A stretch of DNA of 64,000 nucleotides from Acidobacteriota bacterium (GCA_003224235.1 QHYU01000140.1:1-64000); one strand, 5' to 3'; positions 8,374 through 17,104 are shown, counted from the first letter of the stretch. Numbers and translations: made by a program. The notes: a model not told the origin generated them from the letters alone.

Positions 8374-8745
8374 ATGCTGAGTCCGAACAAGGTGTTTCGG
8401 CTGCTATCCGAGTTGGTTTTTGTTCTGCTCGGCGTGTTGCTCGTGTGGCTGGCGGCAACGGGCCGGTTTGCAGGTCGATTCTTGTCGGATCGCCGGTCGG
8501 CGGCATGGATCGGGCTGGGCGCGTTTCTAATCTACTGGGGCCTGCGCGCCTGGTGGCACATGGAGCGCTCGTCCTCGCGCGCGGACAATCGTGTGCGCGG
8601 CGGGTCGCTGGTGCTGGTGGGCGCGCTGATGTTGGGCATCGCCGGTGCGCCGTTGCGATGGGTTGCGCCGCTGCTGGGCGCCTCCGGCGGCATCCTAGTG
8701 GTGCGCGGGCTGGTAAGTGCGGCGCTGCTGGCACGCGCTAACTGA
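8374..8745 (+). CDS. Small integral membrane protein, unknown function
   Basis: The protein has 123 residues with four hydrophobic stretches (about residues 8-28, 42-58, 74-90 and 93-115) and short basic loops, so a small inner-membrane protein. I do not recognise a family. The ATG at 8374 lies 32 bp after the cyclophilin stop, and the next gene starts 25 bp downstream, so it is probably in the same operon. The frame stays open upstream to 8197 inside the cyclophilin gene, but that extension is arginine-rich and unlikely to be translated. Confidence 0.65.
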   Translation: MLSPNKVFRLLSELVFVLLGVLLVWLAATGRFAGRFLSDRRSAAWIGLGAFLIYWGLRAWWHMERSSSRADNRVRGGSLVLVGALMLGIAGAPLRWVAPLLGASGGILVVRGLVSAALLARAN

Positions 8746-8770
8746 GACCGCTGGCGCGGCGACGATCTCC

Positions 8771-9247
8771 ATGGACCCAAACGACAAAAAAAAGGCGCTT
8801 CGCCTCCTCACCTACGGACTCTACATCGCGACGTCGCGCGACTTGAATGGCTATGCCGGCGGCACGATCAACTGGCTTTCGCAGAGCTCCTTCTCGCCGC
8901 CGCTGGTCATGGCCGGCATCCAGCGCGACAGCTCACTGCACCAGGCCATCGCCACTTCAGGCATTTTTGCCGTGCATATCGTCGGCCGGAGCCAGAAAGA
9001 CCTGGCCACCAGTTTTTTCAAAGGAGCCGCGGTGCAAGGCGACACGATGAACGGCTTTCGCTTTGGGTCGGGAGTAACCGGGGCGCCGGTGCTGGTCGAC
9101 CCCCCAGCGTGGTTCGAGTGTCGCGTGGTGGAAACACTGTTTCGCGGCGACCACACCATCTTCGTCGGCGAGGTGGTGGCCGCCGGCGTGCGACGCAACG
9201 AAGAACCGCTGACCCTGCGCGAAGCCGGATTCGCCTACGGCGGCTGA
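8771..9247 (+). CDS. Flavin reductase-like FMN-binding split-barrel protein
   Basis: The protein has 158 residues. The fold is indicated by YGLYIATSRDLNGYAGGTINWLSQSSFSPPLVM and the later GDHTIFVGEVVAAG, as in the flavin reductase/HpaC-like family, which bind FMN and reduce it with NAD(P)H or serve as flavoprotein monooxygenase components. No partner monooxygenase lies nearby. The ATG at 8771 was chosen because it starts the family domain; an upstream ATG at 8717 overlaps the preceding gene. Confidence 0.85.
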   Translation: MDPNDKKKALRLLTYGLYIATSRDLNGYAGGTINWLSQSSFSPPLVMAGIQRDSSLHQAIATSGIFAVHIVGRSQKDLATSFFKGAAVQGDTMNGFRFGSGVTGAPVLVDPPAWFECRVVETLFRGDHTIFVGEVVAAGVRRNEEPLTLREAGFAYGG

Positions 9248-9411
9248 TTCCTGCAAGGAGTGACAGCTGAACGAGAGCAGCCTGCGAGACTTCTTGCTAG
9301 GCAAAGCCAGCGCTTCGCGCTCGCTGAAGACGCCAACGGCGTATTGTTTGAAAGACAGAGGAAGAAATTGCTCTGAAGGCGGCTAGCGCTTCCGAGATTC
9401 CTGAGGGTAGA

Positions 9412-11676
9412 TTACGAGCCCTGTGTCCGGCGGGCTTTGTTGTCTTCCAAGTGTTGCTTTAGGCGGGTAATGACTTCCTGGAGCTTGTCTTCGGCAAGCT
9501 CCTTTTCGACCTCGTTCAACGCGAAATGAACTACGTCGTGGTGGTGAAGCTCATACGCCGGCGCGACCTGCTCGTTGAATTGCAGCCAGAGCTGGTGCAC
9601 CAGTTTGACCTCGTTCGCCGTCAGGTGCGGCGCATGTGGACCCAGCATGAAGAACTCCCGTGTCCCCCCCGGCATGAAAATCTCCAGGTTGAACTGGGGC
9701 CGCGGATCCGTCAGCCGCTCCCAAGCCAGCCCGATCTGCCGCGCCTGTTCCGCAACGCTCCATTTCGACGACCGCCCCAGCACAATCGTTGAGGATTGCA
9801 GGTTTTGCGCCGCGCGCAGGATGCCGTCCCACATGTCGGTGGCCGCCACGACGGCCAGACGAATGCTCTTCCCCCGTCTCTCCGCCAAGCAGAGCGCCTG
9901 GGTGAACAGGTACTGCTCGATGCTGCCAAACAGTTGCTTGGCTTCGAGTTCGGATTCGCCGGAGCCCGCTCGCCGCAGCAGGCGAACATGCAGCACAACG
10001 ACGTCTTTTCGGCCGGGCTTGACGCGGTCCAACACTCCAGCCAGATGATAGAGCGCGTGGTAGTTGCTGACCGGAACAAGAATGTTCGCGGGCTTGACGC
10101 CGAGGCTTGCCGGCGAGAGTTCCTGCTGCGCGGCCACGTGGAACTGATCCATTTCGACGTAAGCCTGGCCGCGCTTGTGCACGCTCCTCTCTGACATGAG
10201 GAACACACCAAATAGAAGGACGGAAAAGACGAGTCCGGCGACGGTCGCCTCCGGTTTGGTGAAGAGGTTCACGATCGCGATGGCGAGTAGCACAAGTGTG
10301 ATCAGCGCGAGGCCCACAGGAATCTCCACGCCACCCAATTTCAGGTTCAGTGGAACCCGATACTCGCGCTCCCCGGGGTGGGTATAGCGCAGGACCAACA
10401 CCGCCACCCCCTTCATCGCAAAGCTCCAGATCACGCCGAAGGCATAGAGATTGGCGAGGAAGCTGACGTTTCCGCGACTGATCATGATCGTGAGGATCTG
10501 GAGCCCGACGACGATGTTGATAATGCGGTGCGAGGTGCCAAAGCGCCGGTGCGGCTGGCGAAACCACTCCGTAAGTACGCCGTCTTCCGAGACGCGGTTC
10601 AGCACCCCATTCGACCCTACAATTGCAGTGTTCACCGCGCCGGAGAGGATCATCGTGCCCACCACCACCACGAATCCGTGGAACAGCAGCCGGAGGGCGA
10701 TGGGGCCCTCGAGGTTCATAGCCAGGCCGCCGATCAGGTTCTCGAAGAACTTCGGGCGCTCGCCGTCCGGGATGATCATGACGGCGAAGATGGAGACCAG
10801 CGAGGTAAACACCAGGCTATAGATGAAGATGACCAAGCCAGCCTTTTTCAGGTTCGGGAGTTTGGGCGACTCGATTTCTCGGTAGACCTGAGCCAGCGAC
10901 TCCTCCCCGCTCATCGCCAGCACCGAGTGGCCAAGCCCGACGAGGATGGCGACGAACCCGAACATCTGCGGGATCCGGCTGCCATATAGCCAGCCCAGCG
11001 CCTCTTTCCCGAGCCGCAGATTGCGCGGCGAGGGCAGCGGTGGCAGGTGCCCGCCCCGCACCCACAGCGTGTAGCCGCACCAGCCGATCAGCAACACCAC
11101 CATCACCGTGGTGAACTGCATGATGCGCAGAGCTTTGTGGCTTGACTCCGGGAAGCCCTTGATGTTCTGCCACCAGAAATAGAACGTGACGACCACCGCA
11201 AACGCCGCCGCGGTCCCGTTCACCGGCACGGCAACAGGGAAATGGACGTAGGCCAGGAACTCGTTAATCAGACCGGCGAGATATTGCCCTGCCGAGACTC
11301 CGCTGATGGGGCCAGTCAGGATATAGTCGAACATCAGCGCCGAGACCGAGAACTTCGCGAGCGTTCCCCCCAGCGCCTCTTTGACCACGCGGTACACGCC
11401 GCCACGCACAAACATGCTGCAGCTTTCCACGTAGATCGCGCGCACCGCGTAAGAGAACAGCATGATGGCCAGAATGAACCATGGCGCTGTCTTGCCGATG
11501 TATCGCTCGGCCTCGCCGCCGGCGTAATAGGCCGAAGAGGCCAGGTCGTTGAGGACGATCGCCGCGGCCCGCCAGAAAGAGATGAACGTGAGCATGGCCG
11601 TGGTGGCCACCAGCACGCGCGGGATCGCGCTGGGGCGTGCTGATTCGAGCGATTGTTGGTTGATGGTGGGTTCCAT
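9412..11676 (-). CDS. APC-family amino acid permease with C-terminal USP-like domain
   Basis: The protein has 754 residues from ATG 11676. Residues 1 to about 490 form an APC transporter with some twelve hydrophobic segments; MSGEESLAQVYREIESPK in the middle is typical of APC intracellular loops. Residues about 520-690 form a soluble domain with NILVPVSNYHALYHLAG and SSTIVLGRSSKWS, the beginning and ATP-loop-like end of a universal-stress-protein fold. The last 60 residues are charged and helical (NEVEKELAEDKLQEVITRLKQHL). Such permease-USP fusions suggest nucleotide or stress control of uptake; the substrate is unknown. It follows the iron operon by 136 bp. Confidence 0.85.
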   Translation of the reverse strand: MEPTINQQSLESARPSAIPRVLVATTAMLTFISFWRAAAIVLNDLASSAYYAGGEAERYIGKTAPWFILAIMLFSYAVRAIYVESCSMFVRGGVYRVVKEALGGTLAKFSVSALMFDYILTGPISGVSAGQYLAGLINEFLAYVHFPVAVPVNGTAAAFAVVVTFYFWWQNIKGFPESSHKALRIMQFTTVMVVLLIGWCGYTLWVRGGHLPPLPSPRNLRLGKEALGWLYGSRIPQMFGFVAILVGLGHSVLAMSGEESLAQVYREIESPKLPNLKKAGLVIFIYSLVFTSLVSIFAVMIIPDGERPKFFENLIGGLAMNLEGPIALRLLFHGFVVVVGTMILSGAVNTAIVGSNGVLNRVSEDGVLTEWFRQPHRRFGTSHRIINIVVGLQILTIMISRGNVSFLANLYAFGVIWSFAMKGVAVLVLRYTHPGEREYRVPLNLKLGGVEIPVGLALITLVLLAIAIVNLFTKPEATVAGLVFSVLLFGVFLMSERSVHKRGQAYVEMDQFHVAAQQELSPASLGVKPANILVPVSNYHALYHLAGVLDRVKPGRKDVVVLHVRLLRRAGSGESELEAKQLFGSIEQYLFTQALCLAERRGKSIRLAVVAATDMWDGILRAAQNLQSSTIVLGRSSKWSVAEQARQIGLAWERLTDPRPQFNLEIFMPGGTREFFMLGPHAPHLTANEVKLVHQLWLQFNEQVAPAYELHHHDVVHFALNEVEKELAEDKLQEVITRLKQHLEDNKARRTQGS

Positions 11677-11812
11677 GCAGTGGTTGAGAGACGCTGCCGG
11701 GGCACTATGCTCCCACTTCTGGCAATGGATGTCTACACCTGGGGGATGCCGTTTGCGCACCAAGGGTTAACTGTGGCTCCACGTCCAATCCATAGCGGCA
11801 GCGGTGCCCCAA

Positions 11813-12202
11813 CTATTGCGTGGTCGAGCGGAACTCCAGCTTGCAGCTGTCACACGGGCAGATGGTGCGCAGGTAGTCGTAGCTGTAGATGCCGGTGGAG
11901 TGGCCGTCGGTGAAATCGATCTGAATGGCGTAGTTGCCTATCGGCGCGGCGGACTTGGCCTTGGCCTTGGGCTTGAACATGGGCAGCACGGCGGTTGCAG
12001 GTCCTGCGCCTTCGGAGCCGGCCAGGGCGGCTTTTTTCTTGCGGTCGTCGTCACACAAAGCGCAGGGGCAGTTGTCGCGCAAATAGACAAAATCGTAGTG
12101 GCTCGAGTGGCCGTCAGCCCAGGTGATATCCACGCCTGCGCCGGTCGAGACGTGCACCTTTATGCCGGTCGGTTTTTTCCGCGTGTCGATGGGAAGTGGC
12201 AT
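11813..12202 (-). CDS. DUF971 / GBBH-N-like cysteine-rich protein
   Basis: A 129-residue soluble protein. YDFVYLRDNCPCALC resembles the zinc-binding N-domain of gamma-butyrobetaine hydroxylase, and FTDGHSTGIYSYDYLRTICPC is the DUF971 signature. A second CPCDSC motif follows, so two CPCxxC sites could bind zinc or an Fe-S cluster. A Lys/Ala-rich linker separates the halves. DUF971 also occurs attached to Mrp/ApbC Fe-S carrier proteins, so a link to iron or cluster handling is plausible. It starts 44 bp after the ATPase-DtxR gene in the same direction and may be the last gene of the iron operon. Confidence 0.8.
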   Translation of the reverse strand: MPLPIDTRKKPTGIKVHVSTGAGVDITWADGHSSHYDFVYLRDNCPCALCDDDRKKKAALAGSEGAGPATAVLPMFKPKAKAKSAAPIGNYAIQIDFTDGHSTGIYSYDYLRTICPCDSCKLEFRSTTQ

Positions 12203-12246
12203 CGCTTTCCTATGCTAGCAGCATCTGCCGGCGCCTGTTCCAGCCT

Positions 12247-13320
12247 TCAGCCGTTTGCGCAGCAGGCGCCCGGCGGAATCGGATTGCCGTGCGGGCAGGT
12301 TTTTGGGTGGCCGAGGAAGGTGCAGATTTTCTGGTCGAGTTCCGGGCTGATGATGTGCTCGAACTTGCAGGCCTGCGAATGGACTTCGGAGTCAGGGATC
12401 GCAAACGTGTCGGTGAACAATCTTTCGGCCAGGCGGTGGCGCCGGATGACGTCGCGCGCGCGGTTGCTGCCGTGTTCGGTAAGCCGCGCCTCCGCATCAC
12501 GCACCTCGACCAGCCGCAAGTCCGCCATGCGGCCCAGCGTCCGCACCGGGTCCACCGAGCCCAGGGTGCGGATGCGCTCGACCTGCGCAGTGATGCCTTC
12601 CTCGCCGCAAATCCAGATCTGCTCGAGCAGATGATCGAAGCGTTCTTCGTCCTCGGCGGAGAAGACAATGATCTGCGCCAGCCGCCCGTGCGCCAGCTCG
12701 ATTCGCCGGTCGGCCAGCCGGCCAATCATCGGGTCGTGTGTGACCACGAGGATGGTATGGCCCGCGGCGTGCAGTTCGCGCAATAGATTCACAATGATCT
12801 GCTCGTTCGCCTCGTCCAGGTTCCCGGTAGGCTCGTCGGCCAGAATCAGCTTGGGCTGGTTGATCAGCGCCCGCGCGATGGCCACGCGCTGCTGCTCCCC
12901 CCCGGAGAGCTGCGCCGGCAAATGCGTCATGCGATCGCCCAGGCCCACCCGGCGCAGCGCCGCAGCGGCCTCTGCCTCGTTGGTGATGCTGTGGAAATAT
13001 TGCGCCAACATTACGTTTTCGAGCGTGGTCAGGTACGGCACCAGATGAAATTGCTGGAAGACAAAGCCAATTTTCTCTGCGCGGTAGCGTGTTAGTTGCC
13101 TTTCGTCGAGTTTGCCCACGTCGGTGCCGTCCACCCGAACGCGGCCCGATGTGGGCATCTCCAGGCCGCCGAGGATATTGATCAGCGTGGTCTTGCCGGA
13201 GCCAGACGGCCCCATGATGGCGATCCACTCGCCCGCGTCGACGGTGAAGCTGACATCGGCCAGCGCGCGCACGGTGCCAAACTCTTTGGTGAGCTGCTCG
13301 ACTTGGACGAGAGTGGCCAT
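12247..13320 (-). CDS. ABC transporter ATPase fused to a DtxR-type iron-dependent repressor
   Basis: The protein has 357 residues. Residues 1-220 form a LolD/MacB-type ATPase: Walker A GPSGSGKTT, Q-loop FVFQQFHL, signature [15 protein letters not shown], Walker B LILADEPTGNLD and switch His VVTHD. From about residue 225 the sequence changes to a DtxR-like regulator: a short winged-helix segment (DEERFDHLLEQIW to LRLVEVRDAEARLTEHG), then RRHRLAERL and EVHSQACKFEHIIS, which hold the His79, Glu83, His98, Cys102, Glu105 and His106 equivalents of DtxR, and LGHPKTCPHGNPIPPG. A His sits where DtxR has Met10. The start overlaps the permease stop (TGATG). I infer an ATPase that senses iron or also acts as repressor of its own operon. 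Confidence 0.9.
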   Translation of the reverse strand: MATLVQVEQLTKEFGTVRALADVSFTVDAGEWIAIMGPSGSGKTTLINILGGLEMPTSGRVRVDGTDVGKLDERQLTRYRAEKIGFVFQQFHLVPYLTTLENVMLAQYFHSITNEAEAAAALRRVGLGDRMTHLPAQLSGGEQQRVAIARALINQPKLILADEPTGNLDEANEQIIVNLLRELHAAGHTILVVTHDPMIGRLADRRIELAHGRLAQIIVFSAEDEERFDHLLEQIWICGEEGITAQVERIRTLGSVDPVRTLGRMADLRLVEVRDAEARLTEHGSNRARDVIRRHRLAERLFTDTFAIPDSEVHSQACKFEHIISPELDQKICTFLGHPKTCPHGNPIPPGACCANG

Positions 13321-14468
13321 CACTCGCCTCGCAGTATCACGGCAGGACGCACCCGGCCGAGTAGACGCAGTGGCAGCGCTCCGGCCAATGCCACCCCGAC
13401 CATGAGTGCCACGGTCAGCGGCAGAACTTCCAGCCGCGGCGTGACGCCCACGCCAAACACACGTCGCCCCATCCACTCCGAAAGGAGGATGCCCACGACA
13501 TAGCCGAGCAACCCTCCCAACACGCCCAGCGAACCGGCCTCGGTCAGGAACAACCGAAACACACGCGACATCGAACCGCCCAGGGCCTTCATCAAACCCA
13601 CGTCGCGGCGCCTCTCCATCGCCAGCGCCGCCATCGTCGCCAGCACGCACAGCGTGGTTAGTGCCAGGATCAAAATCACGGCGGAAAGGATGAGCACGCG
13701 GATGCGGCCAAGCAGATGCCCTTCGGCCTCGGCAAGCTGCCGCACGGGCCGCACCTCGAATCCCGGAAGCGCAGTCGCCAGCCGGCTGGTGAATGCCTCC
13801 AGCTCGAAGGGTGAACCGCTCACACTCAACTGCACCAAGCCAATGCGCCCCTCCAACCCAGCAAGCTCTTGCGCTCGAGGTAAATTGACGAAAACCTGGT
13901 TGTCTTCGGTACCTCCGGCGATCACCACACCGGCCACCGTGAACACCTCTGAGCGATCGGCAAAGCGCAGCTCCAGTGTGCTGCCCGGCTTGACCCCCAG
14001 TTGCCGGGCGGCGTTGCGTCCCACCAGACAGCGCGGCGTGTGCTCGCGCGCCTCCACCCATTGGCCCTCAATCTTCCACCATGAGGCCATGCGCCGCACT
14101 TCGTCGAGCATGGTGCCGCCCACAATCACCCTCTGCTCGGCAGCGTTTACCACGGGCGACCGAGCCACAAGATAGAGGTATGGCGCGACGGCCACGACTC
14201 TGGCACTGCGGAGGGCTCCGATTCGGCGATAGACGCTTTCGCTCATCAGCGGCGGCGACTCATTTCCGGCTGCACGAGCCTCGCGCAGGGGCGAGACGAT
14301 GACGTTGGCGCCCAACGCGCGAAACTCCCGCGTCAGTTTTCGCTCGGCGTCGAGCTGCAGGTTGATCAGCGCCGAACAGACCGCGGCACCGCTTCCCAAG
14401 GCCAACAGCGCCACGCCCAGGCGGCCGCGGCTGGCGCGAAACAACTTCCAAAGTACCCGCCAGAACAT
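13320..14468 (-). CDS. FtsX-type ABC permease B of the iron operon
   Basis: The protein has 382 residues: one N-terminal transmembrane helix, a large extracytoplasmic domain (about residues 40-240) and three C-terminal helices, the MacB/FtsX permease layout. The region around SWWKIEGQWV and the ERRRDVGLMKALGGS coupling segment are typical. The start is taken as ATG 14468, overlapping the stop of permease A as TGATG, the same junction used with the next gene; a GTG one codon earlier (14471) is an alternative. By analogy with the P19/Ftr1-linked systems of Campylobacter and Yersinia, I infer a role in periplasmic iron handling or reduction rather than antibiotic export. Confidence 0.85.
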   Translation of the reverse strand: MFWRVLWKLFRASRGRLGVALLALGSGAAVCSALINLQLDAERKLTREFRALGANVIVSPLREARAAGNESPPLMSESVYRRIGALRSARVVAVAPYLYLVARSPVVNAAEQRVIVGGTMLDEVRRMASWWKIEGQWVEAREHTPRCLVGRNAARQLGVKPGSTLELRFADRSEVFTVAGVVIAGGTEDNQVFVNLPRAQELAGLEGRIGLVQLSVSGSPFELEAFTSRLATALPGFEVRPVRQLAEAEGHLLGRIRVLILSAVILILALTTLCVLATMAALAMERRRDVGLMKALGGSMSRVFRLFLTEAGSLGVLGGLLGYVVGILLSEWMGRRVFGVGVTPRLEVLPLTVALMVGVALAGALPLRLLGRVRPAVILRGE

Positions 14469-15793
14469 CACTCGCCTCGCAGAACCGGCGCAGGCTCATA
14501 TCGTGCCGCGCGCCGCAGCGGCACCAGGCTGCCAGCCAGTGCCACCAACACCGCAAGCGCCAGGATCACCGGCAGCAGGATCAGGCGCTGGGTAGGCGGA
14601 ACGCCGAAGACGCTTCTCCCGAGCAACTGCGCCAGGCCCAGGCCGAGTGCGTAGCCCGCTACGCCGCCCGCCAGCGCAAGCAGCGCCTGTTCAGCGAGGA
14701 AGAAGGCGCCGACCAGCCCATTGCCCGCGCCCAGCGCTTTCATCAATCCGACTTCGGCGCGGCGCTCAATCACCGTCGTTGCGGAAGTGGCACCGACCGC
14801 GAGCGCCGCGGCTACCAAGGCCGCCAGCGTCATCAGCCACATCAGCGCGCTCAGGCGCGTCAGGATGTGCCCCTCCCCTTCCGCCACGCGGCGGATGGGA
14901 CGCGCCTCGACCCCCGGCAGCACTAGCTGCACCTGGTGCGCGATCGAGGAGATGTACGGAGTACAAAACCATCGGTCGTACTCCGCCGGGCTCATCTTGT
15001 CCGGGTCGCGCCGCGCGAACTCCTCCTCGGGCTTGGTCAGCGCACTCACCAGCAGCCGCCGGAAGCTCCCCGGGCGACCGGCCAGCTTCTGCGCCACCTC
15101 GAGCGGCGCTACCAGAACTTCGTCTTCTGGCCCTCCGGTTGAAAGGATGCCAACGACCTGCAAGGTGGCTGAACGCCTGGTCGCCACAGAAGAATCAGAG
15201 CCCGCACGAACGTCCACCGTGTCGCCAGGTTTGATTCCCACGCGGTGGGCCAGCGCTGCGCCAACCACGCACTCTGCCGCGCCATCGGCGAACCAGCGGC
15301 CGTCCACGCGCCACCAGGGGTGCGTCTTGGCGACGCCTGTGGCAAACGTCGCGCCATCAGGCAACGCCACGGCGTGCTTGTACCACGTGCCCAGGAGCGT
15401 CGCCTGAAGGCCGCTGCGCGCCGCGCTCGCCTCGGCCGGGGTGCGGGAGGTTTGCGCTTCCACTGGAACCTCGAGGAACGGCGCAAAGCCGATGATGTTG
15501 TTTCGCCAAAAAATCGTCTTCAGCTTGCCCAGTTCGGTCTCCGGCAAGTACGAGCCGGCGTCCACGGGACGATAGTCCACCCCTCCGATTTCGAGTGGAA
15601 GGGTATCGGCCTGCGGGGTGACCAGTAGATTGGCGCCCAGGCTGCGGAACTCCAGCGCCAGCCGGTCACCCACATCGAGCACCACACTCAGCGTGCCAGT
15701 GGCCACGGCCATGCCCAGCGCCAAAGCCGCTGCTGTCAGCACTTTGCGACGCGGCGTGCGCGCGAACGATTCTCGTACGATGCGAAGGAACAT
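14468..15793 (-). CDS. FtsX-type ABC permease A of the iron operon
   Basis: The protein has 441 residues with the same topology as permease B: an N-terminal helix after FARTPRRKVLTAAALALGMAV, a periplasmic domain of about 240 residues and three C-terminal helices after EGEGHILTRLSALMWLMT. It contains HPWWRVDGRWF, parallel to the WWxxxGxW motif in permease B, and the coupling segment ERRAEVGLMKALGAG. The two permeases would pair as a heterodimer over the ATPase encoded next. It starts 14 bp after the Ftr1 gene stop, so it is surely co-transcribed. Confidence 0.87.
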   Translation of the reverse strand: MFLRIVRESFARTPRRKVLTAAALALGMAVATGTLSVVLDVGDRLALEFRSLGANLLVTPQADTLPLEIGGVDYRPVDAGSYLPETELGKLKTIFWRNNIIGFAPFLEVPVEAQTSRTPAEASAARSGLQATLLGTWYKHAVALPDGATFATGVAKTHPWWRVDGRWFADGAAECVVGAALAHRVGIKPGDTVDVRAGSDSSVATRRSATLQVVGILSTGGPEDEVLVAPLEVAQKLAGRPGSFRRLLVSALTKPEEEFARRDPDKMSPAEYDRWFCTPYISSIAHQVQLVLPGVEARPIRRVAEGEGHILTRLSALMWLMTLAALVAAALAVGATSATTVIERRAEVGLMKALGAGNGLVGAFFLAEQALLALAGGVAGYALGLGLAQLLGRSVFGVPPTQRLILLPVILALAVLVALAGSLVPLRRAARYEPAPVLRGE

Positions 15794-15807
15794 TTGTGCT
15801 CAGGGAG

Positions 15808-17070
15808 CTACTTGGGGACTTGCGTCGAAGCCTGGGCCAGCGCGCACAAATCGATCACCAGCTCGCCGGCTTCCACTCGCGAAGGCAAGCGGACGGGGTT
15901 GCATCCCCCCGCGTCGCCGATCGAAGGAACGTAGATCGCCGAGCCGCAGTGCCGGCAGATCACATTGGAGGCGTCTTGGCGGTAGCCGACGGGGCCGCAA
16001 ATCTGGCAGGCATCCAGCGCCGTGCCCCAGCCATTGGGCTTGCGAATCACCAGGAAACGCACGGCGGCGCCTTGAATCTCCACCGTATAAATGTGCAGGT
16101 CCCCGTCGCTCACCTCGGCAAGCGGGATGGCGACGTGCCCGCCCTGCGCCGAGACCAGCCGGGCCTCCGGCGGCGCTGCTTTGACGCGGTCATAAACAAA
16201 ATCGGCGGCCAGCGCCGACACCACTGCCAGGCAGGTGAATGCCGCGGCAAACATCCACCGGCGCTGCTTGCGCCGTTCCCACTCGACCCGGCGGCGCTCC
16301 GCGTCATTAGCCGTGGCGGCGGGCGCGCCGGCCAGCGGAATCGCCAGCCACTCGCGCAAGACCAGCAACGCGGCTGCGCCCAGGATGAAGACAAAGAAGA
16401 AGACATCATTGCGCACGATCGGGCCAACGATTGCCATCTCGCGCTTGCTCGAAGGGATCCACTGCGCCTCGCTAATTTCATGCAGACCTGTCATCGCCAG
16501 CTGAAACGCCACCAGAATCAAGATCGTGCTGGTAGCAGCGAAAAACCGGCCGAGCGGGATCCGCAGCGTGCCCTGGAAGAAAAACAGGCCCACGGCAACA
16601 GCCACGCCCAATCCCAGGCCTGTGCCGATCCAGGTGCCAAGGCCTTCGCTGGACAATTGCACGGCGCGGAGGATCAGCGCCAGTTCTGCGCCCTCGCGGA
16701 GTACCATGAGAAAGACGAATGTTGCCAACCCTATGCCTGCGACTCGCGTGGCCCGCCGGGCGTAGGTTTCTACGCGCTGTTCAATTTCTTTCTTCAGGTG
16801 CCGCGCGACGCGGTTCATCCAAACGATCATGGTGACCACAAAGAAGGCGGCCAGCAGCAGCAGCAGGCCCTCGAAGCCGTCCTGGCTCACTTGCCAGCGC
16901 TCCAGGGCCAAAGAGACTGCGAGGCTGGAGGCCACCGCCATCGCCACGCCGGCCCAGACGTAACGCGCGAGCTGGGGACGAGCAGTGCGGTTCAGATAAA
17001 CGAGGACGATGCCGACGACCAGCGAGGCCTCGACACCTTCGCGCAGGGCGATAAGCAGAGCTGAGAGCAA
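15808..17070 (-). CDS. Ftr1-family iron permease with DUF2318 Cys-rich domain
   Basis: The protein has 420 residues from a TTG start at 17070, with AGGAG seven bases upstream. Residues 1-250 form the Ftr1/Fip1 permease with two REGxE iron-binding motifs, LREGVEA near residue 10 and LREGAEL near 125. After another helix, the C-terminal 140 residues contain DACQICGPVGY and VICRHCGSAIY, the paired CxxC motifs of the DUF2318 domain found on bacterial Ftr1/FetM proteins. It imports iron across the inner membrane. The usual periplasmic partner P19 (FetP) is not in the window. The gene opens the operon and follows a palindrome at 17082-17104. Confidence 0.93.
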   Translation of the reverse strand: MLSALLIALREGVEASLVVGIVLVYLNRTARPQLARYVWAGVAMAVASSLAVSLALERWQVSQDGFEGLLLLLAAFFVVTMIVWMNRVARHLKKEIEQRVETYARRATRVAGIGLATFVFLMVLREGAELALILRAVQLSSEGLGTWIGTGLGLGVAVAVGLFFFQGTLRIPLGRFFAATSTILILVAFQLAMTGLHEISEAQWIPSSKREMAIVGPIVRNDVFFFVFILGAAALLVLREWLAIPLAGAPAATANDAERRRVEWERRKQRRWMFAAAFTCLAVVSALAADFVYDRVKAAPPEARLVSAQGGHVAIPLAEVSDGDLHIYTVEIQGAAVRFLVIRKPNGWGTALDACQICGPVGYRQDASNVICRHCGSAIYVPSIGDAGGCNPVRLPSRVEAGELVIDLCALAQASTQVPK

Positions 17071-17081
17071 CAGGGGTCTCC

Positions 17082-17104
17082 TAGTTGCAACTGAGTTACA
17101 ACTA
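17082..17104. promoter_or_regulatory. Operator-like 23-bp palindrome before the Ftr1 operon
   Basis: The arms TAGTTGCAACT and AGTTACAACTA flank a central G at 17093. Ten of eleven base pairs match; only 88/98 does not. It ends next to the AGGAG ribosome binding site of the Ftr1 gene (one base overlaps) and also lies about 95 bp upstream of the divergent secretin gene. Size and symmetry suit a dimeric winged-helix repressor; the DtxR-like domain encoded in the same operon is the natural candidate. The sequence does not match the classical DtxR box. Confidence 0.65.

Noticed and set aside
15796-17064. 422-codon plus-strand open frame opposite the Ftr1 gene
   Set aside because: Mirror frame of a recognised membrane protein in GC-rich DNA; the minus-strand reading has REGxE and CxxC motifs.
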